The notes under the pieces: generated by a model
What the model was told of the DNA's origin: nothing
Databases searched by the model: none
What the model saw: the letters and a program-made list of their open reading frames with translations, nothing else
Program-made: the position numbers and the translations under genes
Assembly: GCA_021155195.1 (NCBI GenBank)
Contig: JAJNPV010000037.1
Location: 1 to 64,000, forward strand
Length of the DNA: 64,000 nucleotides
DNA from: Ohtaekwangia sp.
GTDB taxonomy: Bacteria; Bacteroidota; Bacteroidia; Cytophagales; Cyclobacteriaceae
Direction of reading: 5' to 3'
Shown here: positions 26,201 through 35,116 of the stretch, one piece after another
Position numbering within the stretch: the stretch's first letter is position 1
Layout of the letters: the number at the start of each line of letters is the position of its first letter

Positions 26201-26663
26201 TTTTTTCCGCCAGTGCTACAGGATACCAAGTTGAGGTGCGTTGAGCTCCATCGAAATCGCGGATATAAGTGCCAGGACTTGCTCCTCCTAAAACTGTATT
26301 AGTTGATCCATTAGAATCTGTAATAGGTTGCCAAACAGCGCGGACACGAATAGGAATTTCTGTTTCAATTAACGATGACCAAATGTCCAGAGCTTTTTGA
26401 AAAGCGAGTTGTGCTTCCGGGGAGAACCCAACATAGGTCACCTCAAACGTTGTTGAATTAGTTTTTGCATTCTTATTTGATTTCCACTTTTCATAAGCTT
26501 GAGGGGGTGGAACTACAGTGCCCATGTTTTCAGGTCGGCTATAGCAGACAATATCCAGGGGCGCGTTTATGCTTGCCTGCTTCGGTAGTTGATTAACCAC
26601 TTGTGCATGAAGAGAAAACGAAATGATGAAGCAAAGTCCAAAACCAAGAAAATTTTTACCCAT
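23223..26663 (-). CDS. Secreted metzincin-type metalloprotease with T9SS sorting domain
   Basis: 1146 residues. Signal peptide 1-20, then a catalytic domain with the zinc helix HEIGHGLGI (200-208) and a Met-turn-like ALMTPQ segment. Two long homologous beta modules follow. Each has an FSNGAI/FANGAI-x-HPYP start, an (E/V)GSKD(G/N)G middle and a GWGWAIDNL end (roughly 590-790 and 880-1060). The last 80 residues are a type A T9SS sorting domain: VYPNPATNGK, QIINSQGRS, and WADGMYFIRL ending KKFIKAAK. The enzyme should cross the outer membrane by T9SS and may stay at the surface. Substrate unknown; a digestive or adhesive role is inference. Confidence 0.93.
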   Translation of the reverse strand: MGKNFLGFGLCFIISFSLHAQVVNQLPKQASINAPLDIVCYSRPENMGTVVPPPQAYEKWKSNKNAKTNSTTFEVTYVGFSPEAQLAFQKALDIWSSLIETEIPIRVRAVWQPITDSNGSTNTVLGGASPGTYIRDFDGAQRTSTWYPVALAEKMAKKEFNESTAPDIFAQFNSSLSNWYFGIDGIPQPGKTDLTTVVLHEIGHGLGITKGYNVNTTNGEISSFFSPFHVIYDHFIENDNDNNLVQNFIPPSPALKIQLTTSPLWFRTPQLEKITGGSNNRARLYTPSTFEGGSSIAHLDEITYNGTNNALMTPQIGNAEVHHNPGTLVMKMLADMGWVHTQIIHNRIKNTESVSTNFEVKAILVADNFNGYNYNPAEVKLTYTTDGTTLTTVAMNTTGIANEFSAFIPATGIATNYGYFISVIDNLNRTIRRPGVFTEDGKAPVNRFFVFEAGPDTKGPFFSHSPVAFVKASDNEFEVSAIVSDNIAVNSVFVDYTITKTGVTSSLQTLPMNLVAGTDSTYSQIISYVGLGLGNGDKIEYRIRAIDQANTPNTASIPKAAPGFYPVNVVSLATTQDSYINDFNNTTASLQDFFGSQEFSIRVETGFANGAIHTNHPYPEGQGSPNDRFEWVYQLRIPIRVKETEATIKFDEVVLIEPGETGSTFPSEDFYDYVVVDGSKDGGVTWTTIANGYDSRDFAPWLTRYNSLTSGNNSTAVGDPSLFRARTLNLQDKFDTNDEVVIRFRLFSDPGAAGWGWAIDNLKIQIDDIPPTVLHDHADYVVLGTANLPISIKPSDASGLDKLFVDFKFNGGAITTEEIPITEGTTQYTLIQPLAGLIANDLIEYQIRCLDIVGNQTTLPAGSFFKVPIIEFGSSVTQYVSDFNSPNSDFVGNFFSITQSSGFSNGAIQSAHPYPNGFGFDNTSNYTYTLTKPITISASNPFMLLSEAALVEYSATTIKDFVVIEGSKDNGATWEGLVSPYAASAFPNWKSIFDIGDQGSSTLYRTRLVNLTSTGKFTAGDKVIIRFRLSADGAINGWGWAIDNLSIQGPVTGVEPNQGILLSVYPNPATNGKVAIKIEATEKRGNAQLQIINSQGRSISNESISLTSEAIEKDYNVDNWADGMYFIRLTMNDGLSLTKKFIKAAK

Positions 26664-26736
26664 AGGGTGTATAGTTTTTATAAAAATAGGATAAAAGGGT
26701 ATGTCTTTTTTATAGCCGACAGACCCAAAAGGTAAC

Positions 26737-28068
26737 TTAAATTAAATTCCGTGCTTTTAATTCCAGGTACTTATTAATCGTGTTTACGGTTAATTTTTCA
26801 GGACTTGTAAGGATGGATTGAATGCCATACTTCTGAAGTTCTTTTGTGATCAACTTTTTCTCATAACTAAATCGTTCTGCTATGGCTTTGTAATAAATTT
26901 CCTTTAAGCCCTTGGCAGGATTCTCCGTCAATTGCCGAAGTTCTGTGTTTTCAAAAAATATAACCACCAACAAATGAGCTTTGTTTAGATTAAGCAGATA
27001 CGGAAGTTGTCTATGTAAGCTATGAATGCTTTCGAAGTTGGTAAATAGCAATAACAAGCTCCGTTGCGAAATCCGCTTGCGAATGGTGGAGTACACTACT
27101 GAGAAGTCAGTTTCCAGGTAAGCTGTTTTTTGATTATATAACACTTCCTGAATAACACTCATTTGATTATTGAGCCGTGCGGCCGGAAGCATATTTCCAA
27201 TCCTATCCTGAAACGTAATCAACCCGGCTTTGTCAGATTTTTTTATAGCGATGTTAGAAATCACCAACGTGGCATTAATAGCATAATCCAGCAAACTCAT
27301 TCCCGCAAAGGGCATTTGCATTACCCGGCCTTTATCTATAAGTGAGTAAACTTGTTGCGAACGCTCATCTTGAAATTGATTTACCATCAATCGTGATTTG
27401 CGCGCAGTTGCTTTCCAGTTTACGGTTCTAAAATCATCACCCGACACATAGTCTTTAATCAATTCAAATTCCTGGTTCTGACCGATGCGTCTGATTTTTT
27501 TAATACCGGTTTCGGTAAGCCGATGACTAATGGCTAGCAATTCATACTTGCGCATTTGCATGTACGAAGGATATACAGGTACTATCTTATCGTACGAAAA
27601 TCTGAATCTGCGAGATATTAATTGCAAAGGTGAACTTGCCAGAATATTAACAGCCCCAAAAGAATATTCGCCACGCTTAACAGGCCTGAGTGTATACTTA
27701 ATTATTTTTTGATCGCCTGCCTTCAATACTAAATTGAATTCTAAATCCCTTCGCTGAAATTGATGGGGGATTTCATCAAACACGCGCAATGAAATCGAAA
27801 ACGTATAAAAGTTTTCCAAATAAATTGAGATTTCATTTTCGTCTCCATTCGAAAGTTTATCGGCCACCATTCGTTCGCCACGCATGCCTCGCGTTGTGCG
27901 GAACAGTAAGACTAAGTCTGTAGCCAAAACACAGAATAAAAGAAAGGCCAGAATTTTGGGAATAAAATATCCGCCACCCAATACGAATGTGCTAATAAAT
28001 AGCATCACCACTATTCCTACACATAAGAAAAGCCGATTGCCTAAATATAATTGGCGGATGTTTTTCAC
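26737..28068 (-). CDS. DUF58-domain membrane protein
   Basis: 443 residues. Two membrane spans near the N-terminus (about 12-55) precede an extracytoplasmic beta region and a C-terminal DUF58 domain with the signature KDYVSGDDFRTVNWKATARKS shortened here to its core GDDFRTVNWKATAR. DUF58 proteins belong to a VWA-like superfamily and are usually coded beside MoxR ATPases, as here: the end of the MoxR gene overlaps this start by one base. Likely role: the effector partner of MoxR in envelope protein assembly or stress response. That role is inferred from the family. Confidence 0.92.
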   Translation of the reverse strand: MKNIRQLYLGNRLFLCVGIVVMLFISTFVLGGGYFIPKILAFLLFCVLATDLVLLFRTTRGMRGERMVADKLSNGDENEISIYLENFYTFSISLRVFDEIPHQFQRRDLEFNLVLKAGDQKIIKYTLRPVKRGEYSFGAVNILASSPLQLISRRFRFSYDKIVPVYPSYMQMRKYELLAISHRLTETGIKKIRRIGQNQEFELIKDYVSGDDFRTVNWKATARKSRLMVNQFQDERSQQVYSLIDKGRVMQMPFAGMSLLDYAINATLVISNIAIKKSDKAGLITFQDRIGNMLPAARLNNQMSVIQEVLYNQKTAYLETDFSVVYSTIRKRISQRSLLLLFTNFESIHSLHRQLPYLLNLNKAHLLVVIFFENTELRQLTENPAKGLKEIYYKAIAERFSYEKKLITKELQKYGIQSILTSPEKLTVNTINKYLELKARNLI

Positions 28069-29045
28069 TACCGGGGAACTTCTATTTTATCAATGAGTTG
28101 TTTCACTACTTCATCTGCCGAAATTCCTTCCATCTCTTTTTCAGGGCTTAAAATGATTCGGTGACGTAGAACAGGCAATGCAATAAATTTAATGTCTTCC
28201 GGACTTACAAAGTCGCGACCATTAATCATGGCATATGCCTTAGCGCCTGTTAAAATAGAAATGGAAGCTCTGGGGGAAGCTCCTAAAAACAACATCGGGT
28301 TGTTGCGCGTTTCCTGAATTATTTGTGCTATATATTGAAGAAGATTTTTTTCAATGTGTACCTGTTGAGCAAATTGTCTAAATCCATGAATTTGTTCAGC
28401 GGAAAGCAAAGGGTTAACTTCTGAGACTGCTTGCAACCCCTTTCGTTCATGATGACGCGTTATAATATCTATCTCTTCTTCATGTGTTGGATAGTTAACA
28501 ATAATTTTAAAAAGAAAGCGATCTAGTTGCGCTTCCGGCAAGCGGTATGTTCCTTCTTGTTCTATCGGGTTTTGAGTAGCCAACACCATGTAGGGACTTT
28601 TCATTTTATGTGTATAGCCATCTACCGTAACTTGCCGTTCTTCCATTACTTCAAACAAAGCAGCTTGCGTTTTTGCAGGAGCACGATTGATCTCATCAAT
28701 CAGCACGATGTTTGAAAAAATAGGACCGGCCTTAAATTCAAACTCTGAAGTTTTTAAATTATAGACAGAGGTACCCAGCACATCCGAAGGCATCAGGTCG
28801 GGTGTAAATTGAATTCTAGAAAAATCTACTGAAATGATTTTAGCAAGGAGCTTAGCGGTTAACGTTTTGGCGACCCCGGGAACACCTTCAATTAACACAT
28901 GCCCATCGGCAAGTATAGAAGTAATCAAAAGATCCAACATGGTTTGCTGGCCAACTATAACTTTTCCTATTTCATCTTTGATTTTTTTTACCTGTTCGGT
29001 AAGGGCTGTTAGATCAACACGGTTTTGAAATATATTTTCTTCCAT
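28068..29045 (-). CDS. MoxR-family AAA+ ATPase
   Basis: 325 residues. Walker A is EGVPGVAKT, Walker B is IVLIDEINRAPAK, with sensor and arginine-finger regions VLATQNPIEQEGTYRLPEAQ and DRFLFK. This is a standard MoxR protein, a chaperone-like ATPase working on VWA or DUF58 partners. It is the fifth gene of a minus-strand set running from the SpoIIM-like gene to the DUF58 gene. Confidence 0.96.
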   Translation of the reverse strand: MEENIFQNRVDLTALTEQVKKIKDEIGKVIVGQQTMLDLLITSILADGHVLIEGVPGVAKTLTAKLLAKIISVDFSRIQFTPDLMPSDVLGTSVYNLKTSEFEFKAGPIFSNIVLIDEINRAPAKTQAALFEVMEERQVTVDGYTHKMKSPYMVLATQNPIEQEGTYRLPEAQLDRFLFKIIVNYPTHEEEIDIITRHHERKGLQAVSEVNPLLSAEQIHGFRQFAQQVHIEKNLLQYIAQIIQETRNNPMLFLGASPRASISILTGAKAYAMINGRDFVSPEDIKFIALPVLRHRIILSPEKEMEGISADEVVKQLIDKIEVPR

Positions 29046-29051
29046 AATTAG

Positions 29052-30236
29052 TTATTTCTTTTGATGAAACTTTTCGATCAGTTCGTTTAGTTGAGTTAGT
29101 TCGGAGGCTGATATTTTTTCCTGAGTTGCGATATGGTTTATTATTTTGAATAACTCACGCACAGTTTTCTCAGGCACGCCTGCTTTTTTTGTAAGCAACA
29201 TGAGATATGCCTCATCTTTAATTTTTGTATTTATGAAGTAAGTTGAGTGAATCTGATCTAAAAAAAATTGAATTTTCTTTTCGGCAATATTTTTATGATC
29301 ACTGCGCTGGTAGTATAAGGTGCCAATCGTTCCCACAAATTCAAGGGTTGTGTTCGTTAGCGGATTTATAACAGGAATTATGCGTTGTTTACGTTTAGCT
29401 TCGAAGATTATAAATAAAAGTATACTGATTAAAGTAAGGTAATAGGCCCAACGCAACGGTTCGGTTGTAAGGATGAATCGCAAGGGAGTGGCAACCTCCA
29501 TACGACCCAAATGATAGAACTCTGTCCAGTAGGTTTCTTTTTGAGGTAAATAGGAAAGCGAGGTGGAGACGAACTCATGATTGTCATTATCCAGTAAATG
29601 GATATTGGTAAAAACCATGGGTGTACAATTTAGTAAGATTGAGCCCATGCCTTTCTTAATAAGTACGGAAACCGGTTGATGATAATCATTTTTGGAAATG
29701 ACAGTAGCTTCAACAGAATCAATATCGCTAAAATAATTGTGGATGTTGGATGCTCTATACCAATAGAGCTGAGTTGAATCCATTGCTGATGAAACAAAGT
29801 GCAAGGCAGCCGAGTCATTTTGATTAAACGTGTTTTCGCCTTGAAAAAATGAATCACCACTCATAATACCTAATGTATCCGCGAAAGCACCATAATAATT
29901 ATCGGCTGAGATGAACAGCGTGCCACCCTGTTCAACATAGTTTAATAACATTTCCGTGTCTTCTTTGCCTGGCGAGAAAGTACTACTTAAGATAAAAATA
30001 TTTTCTTGCGATTGAAGCGAATCTTTTAGTTCATAAAGAGTTTGGTAGGAATTGCGCACATTGTTTTTGACCACGGTTGGCAACAACTCATTCAGTGCAT
30101 AGGTACCATAGGGGTTCTTATCTTCATGAGAAAAAGTAACGCTCCAATCATATTGCTTGGATTTGGAAAGCATAAGAACTACCAGTAGTCCGGCCAGTAT
30201 TCCTAAGTAGGTAAGATATTTCCAGTCCTTCTTCAT
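29052..30236 (-). CDS. DUF4350-domain membrane protein
   Basis: 394 residues. An N-terminal anchor (about residues 8-22) is followed by a DUF4350 domain, a glutamine-amidotransferase-like fold: YGTYALNELLP near residue 43, IFILSSTFSPGKEDTEMLL and GGTLFISADNYYG. A membrane span near 270-285 and a cytoplasmic basic helix-rich tail follow. This domain is a regular member of the MoxR-DUF58 cluster. I see no catalytic Cys-His pair, so a binding role is more likely than catalysis. Confidence 0.88.
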   Translation of the reverse strand: MKKDWKYLTYLGILAGLLVVLMLSKSKQYDWSVTFSHEDKNPYGTYALNELLPTVVKNNVRNSYQTLYELKDSLQSQENIFILSSTFSPGKEDTEMLLNYVEQGGTLFISADNYYGAFADTLGIMSGDSFFQGENTFNQNDSAALHFVSSAMDSTQLYWYRASNIHNYFSDIDSVEATVISKNDYHQPVSVLIKKGMGSILLNCTPMVFTNIHLLDNDNHEFVSTSLSYLPQKETYWTEFYHLGRMEVATPLRFILTTEPLRWAYYLTLISILLFIIFEAKRKQRIIPVINPLTNTTLEFVGTIGTLYYQRSDHKNIAEKKIQFFLDQIHSTYFINTKIKDEAYLMLLTKKAGVPEKTVRELFKIINHIATQEKISASELTQLNELIEKFHQKK

Positions 30237-31028
30237 CTATACTTTTTCTTTCCAGAAGCTAAAGGTGCCTTTCACTTTTTGAAACTGATTTTCATTGATG
30301 GCGAAATTTCCATACCATGCATAATCAAAATAGAAACTCAATTCATTTAACCCCGTTTTTATTTCTCCCGAGGTAAGCTCCTCTACATAATCGTGATTTG
30401 TCTTGCCGGGTTTGAAATCAATCAATTGCTTGTCGGATAGAATTTTCAAGGCATGCAGAAACACTAAGCGCGTGGCAACGCGGTATTCTTTCTTTTCTGT
30501 TGCATCTTTAATCAATGTATCAAAATCCATTTCATGAATATTTTCATGAAACACCTGGTAGTTCTGCTTACCTGAATCAGCACCAGAGTAAAATACTTTA
30601 AACGCATTTACTTTTAGCAACATCATAATTACCACAATGCCTAAAATGATAGCGAGTAAATACATGATGAACCGACCTAAATCTGTGGTAGTTGCCTTCT
30701 CGAATAATGTTGAAAAAAACCAACCCAACAAACGCATAAACCGATCCCATAGGGATTCGGCAACGGTGGGTGGTTGCGTATAGTTCAGGTCTGGGTCTGC
30801 TTTGAGTTTTTCAACATCGGCTGACGAAAATTTTCTTACTTCAATGTGTGTTGTATCTGCTAACCCCGCGAACTCTTTTTCATCATCTTCATATAATTCA
30901 GAGCCAAACGCAGTACTATCCTTAACTGACTTATAGGCACTGGTGTCAGTAATAACTGGCGATACCTTTTGAGCCACACCAATGCCTACGATAAGAAAAA
31001 AGAGAAACGAGAATAGATACTTAAGCAA
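30237..31028 (-). CDS. DUF4129-like membrane protein
   Basis: 263 residues. A signal or anchor at the N-terminus is followed by an acidic linker, one strong membrane span at about 120-143 (IMYLLAIILGIVVIMMLL) and a C-terminal helical domain rich in aromatic residues, ending FSFWKEKV. The position between DUF4350 and the DUF4013-like gene, and the KEYRVATRLVFLHALKIL helix, fit DUF4129. The adjoining genes abut or nearly abut on both sides (0 and 12 bases), so one transcript is expected. Confidence 0.8.
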   Translation of the reverse strand: MLKYLFSFLFFLIVGIGVAQKVSPVITDTSAYKSVKDSTAFGSELYEDDEKEFAGLADTTHIEVRKFSSADVEKLKADPDLNYTQPPTVAESLWDRFMRLLGWFFSTLFEKATTTDLGRFIMYLLAIILGIVVIMMLLKVNAFKVFYSGADSGKQNYQVFHENIHEMDFDTLIKDATEKKEYRVATRLVFLHALKILSDKQLIDFKPGKTNHDYVEELTSGEIKTGLNELSFYFDYAWYGNFAINENQFQKVKGTFSFWKEKV

Positions 31029-31040
31029 GGTGAGTTGATG

Positions 31041-32036
31041 TTAAAAAGTTTCTTCTGGTCTGTTTGGATCAACACTGGGTTGGCCAATCGTTTCAATCTG
31101 GCTCATTAAACCCCGTGCTTCTTTTAACTCCACAAGATTAAAATATTGAAAAGCAATGCCCACGTTAGGTAATGTGGAGAGAAGCATTTGCACCATATAA
31201 TATAAAGTAAAAGATACGGTTGTAATTATTGCTGTAGTGGAGGATACCTCAAGAGGATTTCCTGTGGAAACTGTGTGCAGGGTTGAAGTGAGGGTAATAA
31301 TATAATAGGGAATCATGAATATGTACGAAATGGTAATCATGATCATGTATAAGATCATTATAAGCCCGAAGGTACTCCACCACTTGCCGTTATTCACCAG
31401 CTTAAATGAACGTATAATTGCATCGAAGAAATTCTTTTTCTCATGCAGCTGAATAAAATACGTAAGGGATGAGCTAAAGATTAAAAAAATTAAGCCAAGG
31501 ATAACGAACAAAACTCCGAAAAAGACCAGAAAACCGGAGATCGAAGCGAGAATAAAAATGGGTATTAATAAAATGATATAGGCGATAATGAAAGAAATGA
31601 AGAATAAAAAACTAGAGCCGAGATACTTCCAAAAGGTATTGCGAACTCTATCCCAAACCTCTTGTACTTCTATCTTGTTGGATTTTTTTTCACTATAGAT
31701 AACGATGTAGCTATTTATAGTAGCTATCGTTATAACAAAACTTACAAGAAAAAAGACGAACATCAGCAACATCTGAATCCAAAAGCTAGCTGTTAAAAAA
31801 TAATTACTGAAAGATTCAAATTCGCTAGCACCTCTCTGCAAAGATTGCGACAAGTTAAGGAACTCACCCATAAAAGAGCCAAGCAACAGACTACCCACTA
31901 ACACAGGAGGTCCTGAAATATATAATATACTCTTGCCTAACGACTTAAAGTTCTGCCTTAGGAATTCAAATGTGGCATTGAGCTTTCGGCTAAAGTCGCG
32001 CGTCTTTTGAAATTCAATTACTTTAAATTCTTCCAT
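31041..32036 (-). CDS. Multi-span membrane protein of the MoxR cluster
   Basis: 331 residues with about six membrane spans (near 38-60, 88-112, 140-170, 172-198, 235-258 and 268-292). It has charged linkers and a FEFLRQNFKSLGKSILYI start, as in DUF4013- or glycerophosphodiester-domain-like integral proteins of Bacteroidota. No catalytic motif can be seen. It overlaps the SpoIIM-like gene by 14 bases and leads the DUF4129 gene, which ties it firmly to this cluster. The exact family is uncertain. Confidence 0.75.
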   Translation of the reverse strand: MEEFKVIEFQKTRDFSRKLNATFEFLRQNFKSLGKSILYISGPPVLVGSLLLGSFMGEFLNLSQSLQRGASEFESFSNYFLTASFWIQMLLMFVFFLVSFVITIATINSYIVIYSEKKSNKIEVQEVWDRVRNTFWKYLGSSFLFFISFIIAYIILLIPIFILASISGFLVFFGVLFVILGLIFLIFSSSLTYFIQLHEKKNFFDAIIRSFKLVNNGKWWSTFGLIMILYMIMITISYIFMIPYYIITLTSTLHTVSTGNPLEVSSTTAIITTVSFTLYYMVQMLLSTLPNVGIAFQYFNLVELKEARGLMSQIETIGQPSVDPNRPEETF

Positions 32037-32982
32037 TTCGTTTTAGTTGAATTGGGTAAAGCACAAAATAATATATCATAAGAAATGCCGACAGGGCGAT
32101 GATCAGCATTTTTATACTCCAATGCATAAAGGCATAGCGGGTGATAAAGGATTCAATAAAACCAGCCATGATAAAAAAGGGAACTAGCCCCACCACAATT
32201 TTTAATCCTTTTGTAGCTCCCATCTTAAAAGAAGCTAACCGCGAATACGTACCTGGGAATAACAGACTATTGCCCATCACAAATCCGGCTGCAGCTGCAA
32301 TTACAATAGAAGTCAGTTCAATAGTTCCGTGAAGCATAATTACCGGCAGACCTTGCGAAAGTTGGTTCTCGTTATAAAAGAACATCATAAAAGTACCTAC
32401 CATCAGTGCATTGTAAAAAAGGTAGAGCCCGGTGCCAAGTGAGGCAAAGATTCCAAAAATGAAAACCCTGAACGATACCATAATATTATTAAGCGTGATT
32501 TGAAAGAACATATCCATCTCGCCACTCGAAGAATAAACTTTTGTTGGATTGCCGTTCTTAATATTTTCCAACGTCATGTTTACATACATGTCGCCCAAAA
32601 TCAGCCGGACAAACGTATCGTCATAAGCGGCAGACACAGCGCCAATGATTCCGGCAACCACAAAAATGACAAGGGCGTAAAGCAATTGTTTACGGGCCGA
32701 GTAGAGAACAGCCGGCACTTCTTCCTTCCAAAATAGAATGAAACGATTTTTTTCTTCTTTTTTATTTTTATAAATCTCGCCATGTATTTTACTGGCCAGT
32801 GAGTTTAAGTACTGCGTGGTGCGACTGGTTGGGTATTGTGTGCGTGAAAAAGAGAGATCGTCCGTAATTTGGATAAACAGCTCAGCCAATTTGTCGGGGG
32901 GAGCTTGCTGCTGGTTTTTGACCAGTTTTTCAAACTCTTCCCAACGAGGTTTATTAATTTTTACAAATGAAGATTCGCGCAT
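32023..32982 (-). CDS. SpoIIM-like (stage II sporulation M homologue) membrane protein
   Basis: 319 residues from ATG 32982, taken because MRESSFVKINKPRWEEFE is the usual beginning of this family; an upstream in-frame ATG would add 11 untypical residues. An N-terminal helical domain (1-95) is followed by about five spans, with the family motif LHGTIELTSIVIAAAAG near residue 215. Homologues of SpoIIM in non-sporulating bacteria stand beside RDD and MoxR genes, as here; sporulation is not implied. It is first in the minus-strand set. Confidence 0.88.
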   Translation of the reverse strand: MRESSFVKINKPRWEEFEKLVKNQQQAPPDKLAELFIQITDDLSFSRTQYPTSRTTQYLNSLASKIHGEIYKNKKEEKNRFILFWKEEVPAVLYSARKQLLYALVIFVVAGIIGAVSAAYDDTFVRLILGDMYVNMTLENIKNGNPTKVYSSSGEMDMFFQITLNNIMVSFRVFIFGIFASLGTGLYLFYNALMVGTFMMFFYNENQLSQGLPVIMLHGTIELTSIVIAAAAGFVMGNSLLFPGTYSRLASFKMGATKGLKIVVGLVPFFIMAGFIESFITRYAFMHWSIKMLIIALSAFLMIYYFVLYPIQLKRNGRI

Positions 32983-33067
32983 AAAAAAGAAGTTGGAAGA
33001 TAAGGGTTGCCCCATTTCCCTCCAACATCATCGATGTAAATAAAATGGTATCTCAAAAATTTTCCGT

Positions 33068-34309
33068 TTAACTTCCCTTGGCCTCTTCAACCTTGTTCCA
33101 TACTCGCCAGAGGTTTTTATAACAGATTTTGGCAATGTCTTCTTTCGTATAACCGCGCTTAAGAAGTGTATAAATCAAGTTCGGATAGGAAGAAACATCT
33201 TCGAGCCCAGTAGGTAAATCTCCTTCAACTCCGTCAAAGTCCGAACCAATACCCACATGATCGATACCGGCAAGTTTCACCACATGATCAATATGATTCG
33301 CAACCATGTTAATATCGCTCTTTAAAGAAGGATTGTCTTTTTTGAATTGCTCAACAATCGGCTTGGCTTCAACGTCATTTATACCTAAGCCTTTTTCTGT
33401 TAATAGTGTATTTAATTTTTCGCGATTAACTTTATTTCTATTCACAACCGCGGAATCTATAAACGCATTGTAATAGTTGATCATCATCACGCCTCCATTT
33501 TCTCCCAACTTTTTAATCATGTCATCGGTCATGTCGCGTCTAACGGTTGGCGCAAACGCCCGGCACGATGAATGCGAAGCAATGCAAGGAGCCTTTGTGA
33601 CCTTCATCACTTGATAAAATGTGCTGTCATCTACATGCGAGACATCAACCATAATTCCAATTCTGTTCATCTCAGCAACCACTTCTTTGCCGAAAGGGCT
33701 AAGTCCCTTCCAGGTGCGCGTGGTATCACCTGACGAATCACAGATTTGATTGTCTTTGCTGTGTGTGAGTGTAATGTAACGGATGCCGCGATCATAAAAA
33801 TATTTCACGTTGGTTAAATCATTTCCAATAGGAGCGCCATTTTCCATACCCATGGGCAGGGAAATTCTTCCCGCTTTAAAATTTACTTCTACTTCAGTTG
33901 GGGTATTGGCCAATGCAAATTTGTCGGGAAATAAGGAGACCATGGCTTGCACATTGTTAATCAATGAATCGGCAAACGCTTTTCCCGAATCATTTTGTTT
34001 CTGATAGCTGGAAGGAATATAAATTGACATAAACGGGGCATTAAGCCCTCCCTTTATGGAACGTTCGTAATCAAACTCGCCTCCGATATCCGACAAGACT
34101 ATTGATTTTGTTTCTTCCGTAAGCACAATTTTTTGCTCCTTTAGCCTTTCCGGAAAATCAACATGGCCATCTGCAATAATGAATGTTTGGGCAAGCTCAT
34201 TTGCGAAAGCCCGCAACTGCTCATCGGTCATGCTATCCACTGGCTTTTTCTCTGAACAACAAATTACCAGTATAAAACAAAGGAGTGACAGGACAACTTT
34301 TATTCTCAT
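33068..34309 (-). CDS. M19 membrane dipeptidase, lipoprotein
   Basis: 413 residues. The signal ends at Cys17/Cys18 (LVICCSEKK), so it is probably lipid-anchored. The M19 zinc site is complete: HxD in IIADGHVDFPERL, the bridging Glu region around SLPMGMENG, VDVSHVDDSTF, IASHSSCRAF and HVGIGSDFDGVEG. It would cleave dipeptides, including those with D-residues from peptidoglycan turnover, in the envelope. The gene lies between the SpoIIM-like gene and the divergent RDD gene, so it may be carried with the cluster. Confidence 0.94.
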   Translation of the reverse strand: MRIKVVLSLLCFILVICCSEKKPVDSMTDEQLRAFANELAQTFIIADGHVDFPERLKEQKIVLTEETKSIVLSDIGGEFDYERSIKGGLNAPFMSIYIPSSYQKQNDSGKAFADSLINNVQAMVSLFPDKFALANTPTEVEVNFKAGRISLPMGMENGAPIGNDLTNVKYFYDRGIRYITLTHSKDNQICDSSGDTTRTWKGLSPFGKEVVAEMNRIGIMVDVSHVDDSTFYQVMKVTKAPCIASHSSCRAFAPTVRRDMTDDMIKKLGENGGVMMINYYNAFIDSAVVNRNKVNREKLNTLLTEKGLGINDVEAKPIVEQFKKDNPSLKSDINMVANHIDHVVKLAGIDHVGIGSDFDGVEGDLPTGLEDVSSYPNLIYTLLKRGYTKEDIAKICYKNLWRVWNKVEEAKGS

Positions 34310-34371
34310 CGTAAAAAGTTTAGGTTTTGAAATAGAAAGTTACGCATTAATCAGAATCATTTACTTTTGCT

Positions 34372-34379
34372 TTTAGCAG
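34372..34379 (+). promoter_or_regulatory. -7 element of the RDD gene
   Basis: TACTTTTG fits the Bacteroidota -7 box and lies 26 bases before ATG 34406. It overlaps the earlier in-frame start codon, which argues for 34406 as the true start. No clear -33 TTG was found. Confidence 0.5.
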
Positions 34380-34405
34380 GGGTTATACTAAAGGAAAAGC
34401 GGCAC

Positions 34406-35116
34406 ATGCAAACGATTCAAGTAAGGACAACACAAAATGTATTTATTCATTATCCGTTGGCCAGCATTGGCGATAGGATCCTGGCGTATCTGTTGGACAA
34501 ATTGATTTTGATTGTTTTTTCGATCGCGATCGGGTTACTGCTTTTCTATGGAAATATAGAATTGTATTGGATTTGGATTTTGTTGCTTGGCCTGCCTTGG
34601 CTTTTATTCTCTCTTCTGTTTGAGATTTTCATGGATGGACAAACTCCTGGTAAGCGTGTGCTTAATATCAAAGTGATTCGATTAAATGGAACACCCGCCT
34701 CTATAGGGGATTATGTTTTACGATGGGTGTTTGCCCTTGTTGATTTTGGTTTTTTAAATGGAGCCATTGCCGTTATCTTAATTGCAGCCGGAGGCAAAGG
34801 TCAGCGGCTGGGCGACATGGTGGCGGGCACTTCGGTGATTAAGCAAGTGGAACAAAAGGAAATAACTGCTCAGGAGGTTTTTGTGGTGGCTGATGCTGAA
34901 TATCAACCCGTGTTTGCACAAGCCATTCAGCTAAATGAAAACGACATTGATTTAATTCAGCGTGCCCTGGAGGTAAACCGCGATTTGGGAAATTCGAAAC
35001 CGATGCTTGCGGTTACAGAAAAACTCAGAGCTCAATTAGGAATCCAAACTGATATGCCCCCGGTAAAACTTCTTTACACACTCATTAAGGATTTTAATCA
35101 CCTTTCCTCGCGATGA
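34406..35116 (+). CDS. RDD-family membrane protein
   Basis: 236 residues from ATG 34406. An RDD domain spans about residues 15-150, with the name-giving start ASIGDRILAYLLDK and MDGQTPGKRVLNIKV, and two to three spans. The KGQRLGDMVAGT segment closes it. A soluble helical tail of about 75 residues follows (ENDIDLIQRALEVNRDLGNS). RDD genes regularly stand opposite SpoIIM-like genes in this phylum and are thought to work with that cluster. The stop overlaps the cytochrome b5 gene by four bases. Confidence 0.9.
   Translation: MQTIQVRTTQNVFIHYPLASIGDRILAYLLDKLILIVFSIAIGLLLFYGNIELYWIWILLLGLPWLLFSLLFEIFMDGQTPGKRVLNIKVIRLNGTPASIGDYVLRWVFALVDFGFLNGAIAVILIAAGGKGQRLGDMVAGTSVIKQVEQKEITAQEVFVVADAEYQPVFAQAIQLNENDIDLIQRALEVNRDLGNSKPMLAVTEKLRAQLGIQTDMPPVKLLYTLIKDFNHLSSR

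Noticed and set aside
32023..32982. Sporulation function for the SpoIIM-like protein
   Set aside because: The homologue is widespread in non-sporulating bacteria and no other sporulation gene is present; only the fold name is kept.
34367..34405. Earlier start for the RDD protein
   Set aside because: The -7 element TACTTTTG at 34372-34379 lies over it, so a transcript would begin after that codon.
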